From Bordetella parapertussis (GTDB lineage: Bacteria > Pseudomonadota > Gammaproteobacteria > Burkholderiales > Burkholderiaceae_B), in NCBI GenBank assembly GCA_945903445.1, contig CAMDNZ010000008.1, positions 19,032-83,031 on the forward strand: a DNA stretch of 64,000 bases. The letters are read 5' to 3'. Below are positions 17,406-26,290 of the stretch, piece after piece; the first letter of the stretch is position 1, and every line of letters starts with the position of its first letter. A program made the position numbers and the translations under genes. The notes beneath the pieces are model-generated. The model ran no database searches. It was not told the origin of the DNA and worked only from the letters and a program-made list of their open reading frames with translations.

Positions 17406-19025
17406 GTGGCGTTGAAGATTCTTAAGGTAACTTCCGAAGCTTATCCCCTGGCCAAGTCTGGCGGCTTAGGCGATGCGGTCAGCGGCATGGCCGATGCCAT
17501 GCGCCAGGACGGCGTCGATGTATCGCTGCTGATGCCCGCTCACCGTGGTGTTCTGGCCAAGCTGCATCACGCCAGAGAAATCTGCGTTTTGGACAATCTG
17601 CCGGGTGGGCCTGCCCGATTGGTATTGGGCCAACACCCGGACCTGAACGTTCCTGTCTATGCGCTGGTCAACGATGCCTTATACGACCGAGCCACGCTAT
17701 ACGTCGACGAAAATGGGCAAGAGTATTCGGATAATGCCATTCGCTTCGGCGCCCTGGCCCACGCAGCAGCATTGATCGCCGCCGGTCGTACCCCGGTGGC
17801 CCGCCCCGACGTCGTCCACGCGCACGATTGGCACGCTGCCTTGGCACCGCTGCTGATCCATCAAGCCAACATCCGCGACGTGCGCAGCGTTCTGACCATT
17901 CACAATCTGGCGTTTCAGGGCGTATTTGACATGCGCCACGCGCAAGCTCTGCGCATTCAGGCCCAGTATCTGACCGCCGACGGCCTGGAATACTGGGGCA
18001 AGATGAATTTCATGAAAGCAGGCGCCTTGTTCGCCGACCGCATCACCGCCGTGAGTCGCACGTATGCGCGCGAAATTCTGGGTGCCGAGTTCGGTTGCGG
18101 ACTGGAGGGCGTTCTGCAAGCGCGCCGTGACGTCCTGCTGGCCACGCCCAACGGTATCGACGATACTGTTTGGGATCCCGATCATGCGCGCATCCCGACC
18201 GAGCGCCGTTACAGCGCATCCGGTCTGGACAACAAAGCGCGATGCAAATCGGATCTGCAGACCGAGTTCGGTCTGAACGTCGATGCAGGCAAGACGCTGA
18301 TGGTGATGTGCAGCCGATTGACTACCCAGAAGATGGCCGATCTCGCTGTCGAAGCCTTGCCGCGCGCCCTTGCTGCCCACCCCGACTTGCAGGTCGCCGT
18401 GATGGGGCAAGGCGACAAGCGCCTGGAACAGGCTTTGGTAAAGGCTGCCGAGGCTTTTCCTGGTCGCTTCAGCGCTCGCATCGGTTTCGACGAGGCCACT
18501 GCTCACATGATGCACGCCGGTGGCGACGTGTTGATGCACGGCAGCCGCTTCGAGCCTTTTGGTTTGACGCCCATTTACGCCATGCGCTATGGCACGTTGC
18601 CCATCGGCTCGAAGACCGGCGGCATGGCCGACACGATTACCGACCTCGGCGACGACGCCGGCCTGTCGGCGATGCGTGGCTCGACCGGCTTTTTGTTCGA
18701 GGGTGCGACAGTCGACAAAATGGTTGAAGCCATCGACCGTGCGCTGGCGGTGCGCAGCCATCCTGGCGTCTGGCGCGCCATGCAACACAACGCTATGAGC
18801 ACCGATTTCAGTTGGCGCAACAGTGTGGCGGTCTATATGCGTATGTACCGCTCGCTGGTTCCCGCCGCGCGGTTCCTGCGTCCGGCCATGGCCATCGTCA
18901 ACGAAAGCGTGCCCGTGCGTCGAGCCTCGGCGTCCAAAACACGTACGCCAATCAGCCGCAAGCCATTGGGATCGCGCGCCGCCCGCAATGGTGGCGGAAT
19001 CGTCCCCGACTCCGCCGCAGCCTGA
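17406..19025 (+). CDS. glgA: Glycogen synthase (ADP-glucose type), GT5
   Basis: A 539-residue GT-B glycosyltransferase that extends alpha-1,4-glucan from ADP-glucose. The nucleotide-binding motif KSGGLGD begins at Lys17; HAHDWHAAL, HNLAFQG, the second-domain MVMCSRLTTQK and the catalytic EPFG in HGSRFEPFGLTPIYAM are present. The start is GTG at 17406: it gives the family N-terminus (LKILKVTSEAYPLAKSGG) and has GAGGGG 7 nt upstream. The C-terminal 45 residues form a basic, low-complexity extension beyond the usual length. It opens an eight-gene glucan and trehalose cluster; glgC, the source of ADP-glucose, is not in the window. Some bacterial GT5/GT4 relatives use glucose 1-phosphate to make maltose 1-phosphate, so substrate choice deserves testing. 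Confidence 0.92.
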   Translation: MALKILKVTSEAYPLAKSGGLGDAVSGMADAMRQDGVDVSLLMPAHRGVLAKLHHAREICVLDNLPGGPARLVLGQHPDLNVPVYALVNDALYDRATLYVDENGQEYSDNAIRFGALAHAAALIAAGRTPVARPDVVHAHDWHAALAPLLIHQANIRDVRSVLTIHNLAFQGVFDMRHAQALRIQAQYLTADGLEYWGKMNFMKAGALFADRITAVSRTYAREILGAEFGCGLEGVLQARRDVLLATPNGIDDTVWDPDHARIPTERRYSASGLDNKARCKSDLQTEFGLNVDAGKTLMVMCSRLTTQKMADLAVEALPRALAAHPDLQVAVMGQGDKRLEQALVKAAEAFPGRFSARIGFDEATAHMMHAGGDVLMHGSRFEPFGLTPIYAMRYGTLPIGSKTGGMADTITDLGDDAGLSAMRGSTGFLFEGATVDKMVEAIDRALAVRSHPGVWRAMQHNAMSTDFSWRNSVAVYMRMYRSLVPAARFLRPAMAIVNESVPVRRASASKTRTPISRKPLGSRAARNGGGIVPDSAAA

Positions 19026-19092
19026 TTGGCTGTATTCGCTCGTGCCCGTTCTTCGGGAGGACCCGCCTATCATTCGATCCGCCAAGGCCGCC

Positions 19093-22000
19093 ATGAACAG
19101 TCATCCGTTGGTCCCTGCTTGCCTCTACCATGCCCCTGCCGCTGAAGGCGGCAACCCGACCGCAGACGCTTTCCGACCGGGCGACATCGACGCCATCCTG
19201 GCGCGCGCGCAACGCCTGTCGTGCGACGCCGTGTTGGCCGCGCCGCCCTCGTCTGCGCCCGGTCCCTACCCTGGCCTGATTGACCATCCCGATCATTCGA
19301 TGCTCGCAGGCGAATCGGCCACTGTCGATGTCCTGACTCATTGGGTATCACGGGCAGACGCTACCGGAACAAAGCTTTTTCTCGACATCGATGTGACCCA
19401 GGCGGCGGTACTGGGCCGGTATGTCGCACAATGGCACGATGCGTACGAGCCCGCGGCCCCGAGCGGCGCTCACGATCCGCGCCTGTCTCATTTCGATGCC
19501 GCCAGCGCGCGCCTGCGTTACGGCGACGACGACGCCGTGCGAGGCGTCATCGACGACTGGGCCCAGCGCCTGGCCCAGTGGACACAGGCTGGCATCCACG
19601 GATTTCGTCTGCTGCATCTCGACCGGTTGACCCCGGACGCCGTGGCTTGCCTGGTTCAGGCCATACGTACTGCACGCCCTGGATGCGCGGTGCTGGGCGA
19701 TACGCCCGGCTTGACACCCTGGGCGCTGGCTGCGCTGGCTGCCAGTCAATTGGACGGCGTGTTGTCCTCCTTGCCCTGGTGGAATGGCCGCGCGCCCTGG
19801 CTGGTAGAAGAATTCGACCGATTACGCGCCATCAGCCCCTGCGTGGTGGCCCCGGCAGCATTAAACGCCGATCTGCCACTTGCACAATTGCGTCGAACAC
19901 TGTGGACGGCTGCATTGGTAGGCGACAGCGTGCTGGTTCGCCCTCAGGGCGATTTCTCACCCGAGCAGGACACGGCAATCGCCGAGATCTGTTTATGGCG
20001 CAGTCAGAGCGGATCCGCCTGCGGGCCGCTGCGCGTGATCAGCCCACCCGCTGGCGGCGCGGTCGCCTTGTTGCGCACCGACGGCGCAGCCTTCGCCACC
20101 GCTCAAAGCCAGCACGCCCGTCTGCTGTTGATCAATCCGGACACGCAGCGCGACGCCGAGATCGACTGGGCCTTGATCCGCGAACGTCTGCCCGATGCCT
20201 ATGGCGAAATTCAACTGGCCCGAAAAAGCCCGGCGCGCGCCCGGATGCTGCCTGCGGCGCTGGGTCCGGGCGAATGCCTGTTGGCGCAAGCGCGGCGAGC
20301 ACCGCCCGTTCTGCGCACGGCGTCGTCCAGTGAATCGCGCCAAGCCATCACCGACGCCCTGGCCGCGCCTCGCATCGCGATCGAGGCGGTCTCGCCCGTC
20401 GTCGATAACGGCCGCTTTGCACTGAAGCGAGCGCTGGGCGAATCCGTCGAGGTTCAAGCCGATGTATTCATGGACGGTCACGACCACATCGCCGTGCAGG
20501 TGCTATGGCGGGCAAACGATGAAATCGGCTGGCATCGAGTACCCATGGCACTCAAAAGCAACGACCGGTATATCGCTCGCTTCACGCCCACGCGATTAGG
20601 CCGTCACGAGTTCAAAGTCTGCGCCTGGCGCGATGCGTGGGATACCTACCGAGACGAGCTGCACAAAAAATCCGAAGCAGGTCTGGACGTGGCCCTCGAA
20701 CTGGAAGAGGGTCGCCAGCTGATACACCGCAGCCTGTCCGATCTGCCCGACGGGCACGCCAATCTGGCTGACACCTTGTCTGCGCTACTCGATGAGGTGG
20801 GCTACCCGCAATCGGCGGCACGGCCCAAAAAGGGCCGTAGGGCAAAGTCCTCCGCTTCCGGCGCCAGTGCGCCCTCCATTATCGCGCCCATGGATCCGGC
20901 CTTCGTGGCACGCCTGTTGGCCGATAGCACCGCAGACGCCATGGCGGCGGCCGGTCACCAGCCCTTTGCCTCGGAAAGCGATCGGACCTATGCCGTGAAC
21001 GTCGAGCGTCAGGCCGCGCGGTTCTCCAGCTGGTACGAGCTGTTCCCGCGTTCGATGAGTGGCACGATGGATCGGCACGGCAGCTTCGACGACGTCATCG
21101 CACGCTTGCGCGCGATTCGCGATATGGGTTTCGACACGCTTTATTTTCCGCCCATTCATCCCATTGGCCTGAGCAATCGCAAAGGAAAGAACAACACCTT
21201 GGGCGCAGGCGCCGATCAGCCCGGCAGCCCCTACGCCATTGGCTCGGCCGACGGGGGCCACACCGCCGTTCATCCGGAATTGGGCTCGCTGGCCGACTTC
21301 GAGCGCCTGGTGGCCAGCGCACGCGAGCACGGCCTGGAAATCGCGTTGGACTTTGCGATTCAATGCTCGCCCGATCATCCCTGGTTGAAAGAGCATCCCG
21401 ACTGGTTTTCGTATCGTGCCGATGGATCGATGCGCTATGCCGAGAACCCACCCAAAAAATACCAGGACATCGTCAACGTCGATTTCTACAGCGGCGAGGC
21501 GACGCCCACGCGGCAAGCCGCGTTATGGCGAGCACTGCGCGATGCCGTGCTGTTCTGGGCCGAACGTGGCGTTCGAGCGTTCCGTGTCGACAATCCGCAC
21601 ACCAAGCCCTTGCCATTCTGGGAGTGGATGATTGCCGAGGTTCAGGCCCGGTTTCCGGATGCACTGTTCTTGTCCGAAGCATTCACCCGGCCGAAGATGA
21701 TGTACCGCTTGGCCAAACTTGGTTTTTCGCAGTCCTATACGTACTTTACCTGGCGTGAAAACAAGGCCGAACTCAGCGCTTATCTGCAAGAGCTGAACGA
21801 CGCGCCCGCAGCCGACATTTTCCGGCCGCACTTTTTCGTCAACACGCCCGACATCAACCCTCACTTTCTACAACGCTCGGGGCGGGCCGGTCATTTGATC
21901 CGCATGGCGCTGGCGACCACCACATCCGGGTTGTGGGGCATGTATAGCGGTTTCGAGCTATGCGAGGCCACACCGCTACCCGGCAAAGAAGAATATCTGG

Positions 22001-22404
22001 ATTCCGAAAAATTTCAGATTCGAGTATGGGACTGGCAACGTCCTGGCAACATCGTCGCCGAGTTGACCGCGCTCAATCGGCTGCGCCGCCGCAACCCGGC
22101 CTTGCAGAGTCACTTGGGACTGCACCTGCTGACCGCACACAACGATCAGGTGCTGTACTTCGCGAAAGCCACTGCGGCACGCGACAGCATCGTTGTCGTG
22201 GCGATCAGCCTGGATCCCTTCCATCCGCAGTCGGCCGCCATCGAGGCGCCCCTGTGGCTGCTGGGCCAACCGGACGACGCCGCAATCGCCATCACCGATC
22301 TGGTTCGCGGCAACAACGACGTCTGGCGCGGGAAGCATCAGTGGGTCCACCTGTCGCCCGAGCAGCCCTACGCCATCTGGCGTATCGACGGCATGGCCGA
22401 ATGA
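19093..22404 (+). CDS. glgE: GlgE maltosyltransferase with a large extra N-terminal domain
   Basis: 1103 residues, against about 650-700 for well-studied actinobacterial GlgE. From about residue 424 (RIAIEAVSPVVDNGRFALK) it aligns in outline with GlgE: the N-terminal beta domain, then a GH13_3 barrel with nucleophile Asp833 (AFRVDNPHTKPLPFWEW), acid/base Glu in FLSEAFTRPKMM, and NTPDINPHF. GlgE transfers maltose from maltose 1-phosphate to glucan ends. Residues 1-420 look like a decayed second GH13 barrel: the strand-4 position reads GFRLLHLDRL in place of GFRxD, and no acid/base Glu is apparent. The ATG at 19093 follows an AAGG; an earlier in-frame ATG inside glgA is less likely. Next comes mak, the maltokinase. 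Confidence 0.9.
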   Translation: MNSHPLVPACLYHAPAAEGGNPTADAFRPGDIDAILARAQRLSCDAVLAAPPSSAPGPYPGLIDHPDHSMLAGESATVDVLTHWVSRADATGTKLFLDIDVTQAAVLGRYVAQWHDAYEPAAPSGAHDPRLSHFDAASARLRYGDDDAVRGVIDDWAQRLAQWTQAGIHGFRLLHLDRLTPDAVACLVQAIRTARPGCAVLGDTPGLTPWALAALAASQLDGVLSSLPWWNGRAPWLVEEFDRLRAISPCVVAPAALNADLPLAQLRRTLWTAALVGDSVLVRPQGDFSPEQDTAIAEICLWRSQSGSACGPLRVISPPAGGAVALLRTDGAAFATAQSQHARLLLINPDTQRDAEIDWALIRERLPDAYGEIQLARKSPARARMLPAALGPGECLLAQARRAPPVLRTASSSESRQAITDALAAPRIAIEAVSPVVDNGRFALKRALGESVEVQADVFMDGHDHIAVQVLWRANDEIGWHRVPMALKSNDRYIARFTPTRLGRHEFKVCAWRDAWDTYRDELHKKSEAGLDVALELEEGRQLIHRSLSDLPDGHANLADTLSALLDEVGYPQSAARPKKGRRAKSSASGASAPSIIAPMDPAFVARLLADSTADAMAAAGHQPFASESDRTYAVNVERQAARFSSWYELFPRSMSGTMDRHGSFDDVIARLRAIRDMGFDTLYFPPIHPIGLSNRKGKNNTLGAGADQPGSPYAIGSADGGHTAVHPELGSLADFERLVASAREHGLEIALDFAIQCSPDHPWLKEHPDWFSYRADGSMRYAENPPKKYQDIVNVDFYSGEATPTRQAALWRALRDAVLFWAERGVRAFRVDNPHTKPLPFWEWMIAEVQARFPDALFLSEAFTRPKMMYRLAKLGFSQSYTYFTWRENKAELSAYLQELNDAPAADIFRPHFFVNTPDINPHFLQRSGRAGHLIRMALATTTSGLWGMYSGFELCEATPLPGKEEYLDSEKFQIRVWDWQRPGNIVAELTALNRLRRRNPALQSHLGLHLLTAHNDQVLYFAKATAARDSIVVVAISLDPFHPQSAAIEAPLWLLGQPDDAAIAITDLVRGNNDVWRGKHQWVHLSPEQPYAIWRIDGMAE

Positions 22405-22417
22405 GCCGTCCGACATT

Positions 22418-24067
22418 TTGGAGACTATCATCGCTGACACGCTGCCCCCGCCCCCGTCGCCCACCCATGTGCTGACGCTTGTGCCGCCCGATCGATTCGA
22501 GTCATCGGATGCTGCGTGGCGCGCGCTGATGAGCGAGGTGTTGCCTGGTTATCTGGCCAGTCGGCGCTGGTTCGCGCGCGACGGCGCGCCAGAGTCGGCA
22601 CGCGCTGCCTATCGGGCAAGTCTGGCTCCGTCCCGTGATGTTCGAACCGAAGACGAATATCTGCTGACCGAGTTCGAGGTCGATACCGAACATGGGCCTA
22701 CACGCTACTTCGTGCCGCTGGCAGCCGTGTGGTCCGAGGCCACACCGCTTGCTCATCAATACGGTATGGCACGGCTGGTCGCAGGCCCCAGGCAGGGCCT
22801 GCTGACGGACGCCTACACCATGGCCCCGTTCGCCCACGGCATGATCGAAGCCCTGCGCACCCAACGCGTCATCGACATCGACGACGGTACGGGGCCTGCG
22901 CAGCTGCACTTTTTGCCGGAAGACGGGTTGCACGCCGTCGATCTGCCCGAGAACGCACCGGTTCGATGGTTTCTGGGCGAACAGTCCAACAGCTCGCTGG
23001 GCCTGGGTGGTCAGGTGATGTTGAAGTTGGTTCGCCGGGTAGCCGATGCCGTCAATCCGGAAGCGGAGATGACACGCCGCCTGACCCGAGTCGGCTTCAC
23101 GCATGGCGCAGCGCTATTGGGCGAAGTCGTGCGACGCCGCCCAGACGGCACGCAAGCGACGCTGGCGATCGCGCATCGAAGCATCGCCAACGAGGGCGAC
23201 GCCTGGGGATGGACCGAGGCGTATCTGACACGATGCGTCGCCGCGACGCCCGACGAGCCCGCGCACGACATCCAGGGCTATGCGTCGCTGGCCTGCGCCA
23301 TGGGCTTACGGCTTGCACAAATGCATGCCGCGCTGGCACAAGCGACCGACGATCCGGCGTTCTCGCCCGAGCCAGCCACGGCCGCCGACGCCCAGGCATG
23401 GGCCGACGACATCATCGCCATGCTCGTCCGCGCGCGCAAAGCGTTAACCGGTTTGCCTTTAGAGGGTGCAGCGGCCTTGGCGCGCACGACCTTGAGCACC
23501 CATGGCGATAGGCTGGATGCAGCGGTACGACGCCAAGCCCAGACGCTTGTCGGCAGCCTGCGTACACGCATTCACGGCGATTTCCATCTCGGTCAGATTC
23601 TGGTGGCGAATGACGATGCCTATCTGATCGACTTCGAGGGCGAGCCGGCACGCAGCCCTGCCGAGCGGCGCGCCAAGAACACGCCTTTGCGCGACGTGGC
23701 CGGCCTGCTGCGATCGTTCGCTTATGCCCGCGCTGCGTTCTTGCCATCGCTCGAATCGAACACGGGCGACTCGGGCTCACTCGACGATCTTCAGACAGCT
23801 CGACGCAAAGCCGTACGCGCTGCGTTCGTTCGGCACGCCGACGATGCTTTTCTCGCGCAGTACCGCGAAACGCTCGAAGCGTCCAAACAACCGTGGCTGT
23901 CGCCTGATACGCTGGATGCTGCGCTGCCTCTTGCAGTACTGGAGAAGGCCGCCTACGAAGTCGTCTATGAGGCGGGCCATCGCCCCACCTGGCTGTACAT
24001 CCCATTGACGGGCCTGATCGACATGGCCGACCGCATTCTGGCGGCCGACACCTACACGCCTAGATAA
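22418..24067 (+). CDS. mak: Maltokinase (Mak/Pep2)
   Basis: About 549 residues. Maltokinase phosphorylates maltose at C1 with ATP, making the donor for GlgE. The kinase core motif RIHGDFHLGQILV (about 383-395) and the metal motif LIDFEGEP (about 402-409) are intact, and the N-cap region contains LPGYLASRRWFARD, typical of the family. The start is unclear: no ATG lies in frame between the glgE stop (22404) and the conserved region. TTG at 22418 is used here; ATT 22415, ATC 22430 (with GGAG 6 nt upstream) and GTG 22469 are alternatives. In many bacteria Mak is fused to or encoded with trehalose synthase TreS, which is missing here. glgB starts 3 bp after the stop. Confidence 0.88.
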   Translation: METIIADTLPPPPSPTHVLTLVPPDRFESSDAAWRALMSEVLPGYLASRRWFARDGAPESARAAYRASLAPSRDVRTEDEYLLTEFEVDTEHGPTRYFVPLAAVWSEATPLAHQYGMARLVAGPRQGLLTDAYTMAPFAHGMIEALRTQRVIDIDDGTGPAQLHFLPEDGLHAVDLPENAPVRWFLGEQSNSSLGLGGQVMLKLVRRVADAVNPEAEMTRRLTRVGFTHGAALLGEVVRRRPDGTQATLAIAHRSIANEGDAWGWTEAYLTRCVAATPDEPAHDIQGYASLACAMGLRLAQMHAALAQATDDPAFSPEPATAADAQAWADDIIAMLVRARKALTGLPLEGAAALARTTLSTHGDRLDAAVRRQAQTLVGSLRTRIHGDFHLGQILVANDDAYLIDFEGEPARSPAERRAKNTPLRDVAGLLRSFAYARAAFLPSLESNTGDSGSLDDLQTARRKAVRAAFVRHADDAFLAQYRETLEASKQPWLSPDTLDAALPLAVLEKAAYEVVYEAGHRPTWLYIPLTGLIDMADRILAADTYTPR

Positions 24068-24070
24068 TCT

Positions 24071-26287
24071 ATGACCCAACTTTCGACTTTATCGGCTCCT
24101 GCGACCATCGATCTGGACGCCGTCGTGCGCGATGTCGATCTAGATGCCTTGTTGCATGCGCGTCACCCCGATCCGTTTCGTGCCCTGGGCGTGCGTGTCC
24201 TGGACGGCAGGCAGACCTTGCGCGTGTTCGTGCCCGGTGCTCACAGCGTCGCGGTGGCGACAGCCGACGCGCCCGCCGCCGAGCCGCTGACCGCCGTGCG
24301 CGACGGACTGTTCGTCGGACCGTGTTCGGCACAAGGCAGCGATTATCGACTGCATATCGACTGGGGCGATGGCGCATTCGTCACCGCCGACCCCTACGCG
24401 TTCGCGCCGCTGTTGTCGGAAGAAGACCTGGATGCGCTCTCGCGCGGCCATCACCCGCAGCTCGAGCGCGTGCTGGGCGCTCATCCCACCACTATCGACG
24501 GCGTCGAAGGCGTGCGTTTTGCAGTGTGGGCCCCTAGCGCACGGCGCGTCTCCGTCATCGGCGACTTCAACAGCTGGGACGGCCGCCGCCATCCGATGCG
24601 CCTGCGCCATAAGGCAGGCATCTGGGAGTTGTTCATTCCCCAGACTGCGGCGGGCGCCCGCTACAAATACGAGATCCTGAGCACCAACGGCGACCTGCTG
24701 CCAGCGCGGGCCGATCCGGTCGCGTTTCAGTCGGAACTGGCACCGGCCACCGCGTCGATCGTGGCCCAGCCCGACGCTTATGTCTGGCAAGACCATGCAT
24801 GGATGAGCAGCCGCGCCGAGCGCCACGGCGCGACAGCCCCCTTATCAATCTACGAAGTTCACCTGGGCTCGTGGCTGCACGACGGTGCCGCGCCCGAACA
24901 GATGTGGGATCAGTTGGGCGACAAGCTGATCGATTACGTGACTTCGCTCGGGTTCACTCACATCGAGCTGCTGCCCATCATGGAGCACCCGTTTGGCGGT
25001 TCGTGGGGCTATCAGCCGCTGGGGCTGTTCGCCCCCACTGCCCGCTACGGCACGCCCGATCGATTCGCCGCCTTCGTCGATCGCTGCCATCGGGCCGGCC
25101 TGGGCGTGATTCTGGATTGGGTGCCTGCGCATTTCCCCAACGATGCCCATGGTCTGACCTTGTTCGACGGCACGGCTTTGTACGAATATGCCGATCCGCG
25201 CGAGGGCTTCCATCCCGACTGGAACACCATGATCTACAACCTCGGCCGCAACGAGGTTCGTAATTTCATGATCGCCAGCGCCTTGTACTGGTTGCGCCGC
25301 TTTCACGTCGATGGCTTGCGCGTCGATGCCGTGGCCTCGATGCTGTATCGCGACTACAGCCGCCGGGCCGGAGAATGGATTCCCAATCGATTCGGTGGCC
25401 GCGAGAACCTCGAAAGCGTAGACTTTCTTCGTGCCCTCAATTCGCTGGTGCGGCGCGAAGTGCCCGGCGCGATGATGATCGCCGAAGAATCGACCGCGTG
25501 GCCGGGCGTGACCGCGCCTGCCGAAGAAGGCGGACTGGGCTTTCATTACAAGTGGAACATGGGATGGATGCACGACACGCTCCAGTATTTCGAGTACGAA
25601 CCCATCCATCGGCAATATCACCATAACGATCTCACCTTCGGCATGGTCTATGCCTATTCCGAACGATTCGTACTACCGCTTTCGCACGATGAGGTGGTGC
25701 ATGGCAAAGGCTCGCTGCTAACCAAGATGCCGGGCGACCGCTGGCAGAAGTTTGCGAACCTGCGTGCCTACTACGGTTTCATGTTCACCCATCCCGGCAA
25801 GAAACTATTGTTCATGGGCGCCGAGCTGGCGCAAGGCCACGAATGGAACCACGATGCCAGTCTCGATTGGGATGCACTGAAAGATCCGATGCATCGCGGT
25901 ATTCAGCAGTTGGTGCGCGACCTAAACGGCTTGTATCGCAGTCTGCCGGCCCTGCATGCGCGCGATGCCGACAGCTCGGGTTTCGAATGGGTGATCGGCG
26001 ACGACGCTCAGAACAGCGTGGCCGCATATCTGCGTCGAGACGGCGAACGCGTGGCGCTGGTCGTGTGCAATCTGACGCCTGTACCGCGTGAGCACTATCG
26101 TATCGGTGTACCCAACGCCGGGCGCTGGGCCGAACGCTTGAACACCGACGCCGGCGTGTATGGCGGCTCGGGCCTGGGCAATACAGGCGAAGCGCAAACG
26201 CAAGCCATAGCGGCCCACGGCCAAGGCCAATCGTTAGAGATCGTTTTGCCGCCCCTGTCGACGGTGGTGTTTACGTTCGAGGGCTAA
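24071..26287 (+). CDS. glgB: 1,4-alpha-glucan branching enzyme, GH13
   Basis: A 738-residue enzyme that makes alpha-1,6 branches in glycogen. Order of domains: N-terminal carbohydrate-binding module (about 25-120), second CBM48 (about 130-215, VRFAVWAPSARRVSVIGDFN), GH13_9 barrel (about 250-620) and C-terminal beta domain. The catalytic triad is Asp419 (GLRVDAVASMLYRDY), Glu472 (IAEESTAWPGV) and the Asp of PLSHDEVVHGKGS, with the same spacing as in the E. coli enzyme (405/458/526). Its length is normal. It sits 3 bp after mak and 3 bp before glgX, so co-transcription is nearly certain. Confidence 0.97.
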   Translation: MTQLSTLSAPATIDLDAVVRDVDLDALLHARHPDPFRALGVRVLDGRQTLRVFVPGAHSVAVATADAPAAEPLTAVRDGLFVGPCSAQGSDYRLHIDWGDGAFVTADPYAFAPLLSEEDLDALSRGHHPQLERVLGAHPTTIDGVEGVRFAVWAPSARRVSVIGDFNSWDGRRHPMRLRHKAGIWELFIPQTAAGARYKYEILSTNGDLLPARADPVAFQSELAPATASIVAQPDAYVWQDHAWMSSRAERHGATAPLSIYEVHLGSWLHDGAAPEQMWDQLGDKLIDYVTSLGFTHIELLPIMEHPFGGSWGYQPLGLFAPTARYGTPDRFAAFVDRCHRAGLGVILDWVPAHFPNDAHGLTLFDGTALYEYADPREGFHPDWNTMIYNLGRNEVRNFMIASALYWLRRFHVDGLRVDAVASMLYRDYSRRAGEWIPNRFGGRENLESVDFLRALNSLVRREVPGAMMIAEESTAWPGVTAPAEEGGLGFHYKWNMGWMHDTLQYFEYEPIHRQYHHNDLTFGMVYAYSERFVLPLSHDEVVHGKGSLLTKMPGDRWQKFANLRAYYGFMFTHPGKKLLFMGAELAQGHEWNHDASLDWDALKDPMHRGIQQLVRDLNGLYRSLPALHARDADSSGFEWVIGDDAQNSVAAYLRRDGERVALVVCNLTPVPREHYRIGVPNAGRWAERLNTDAGVYGGSGLGNTGEAQTQAIAAHGQGQSLEIVLPPLSTVVFTFEG

Positions 26288-26290
26288 CGA

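Noticed and set aside
17697..19094. A 465-codon minus-strand open frame over glgA
   Set aside because: It is fully antisense to glgA, has no recognisable motif and no ribosome site; a GC-rich shadow frame.
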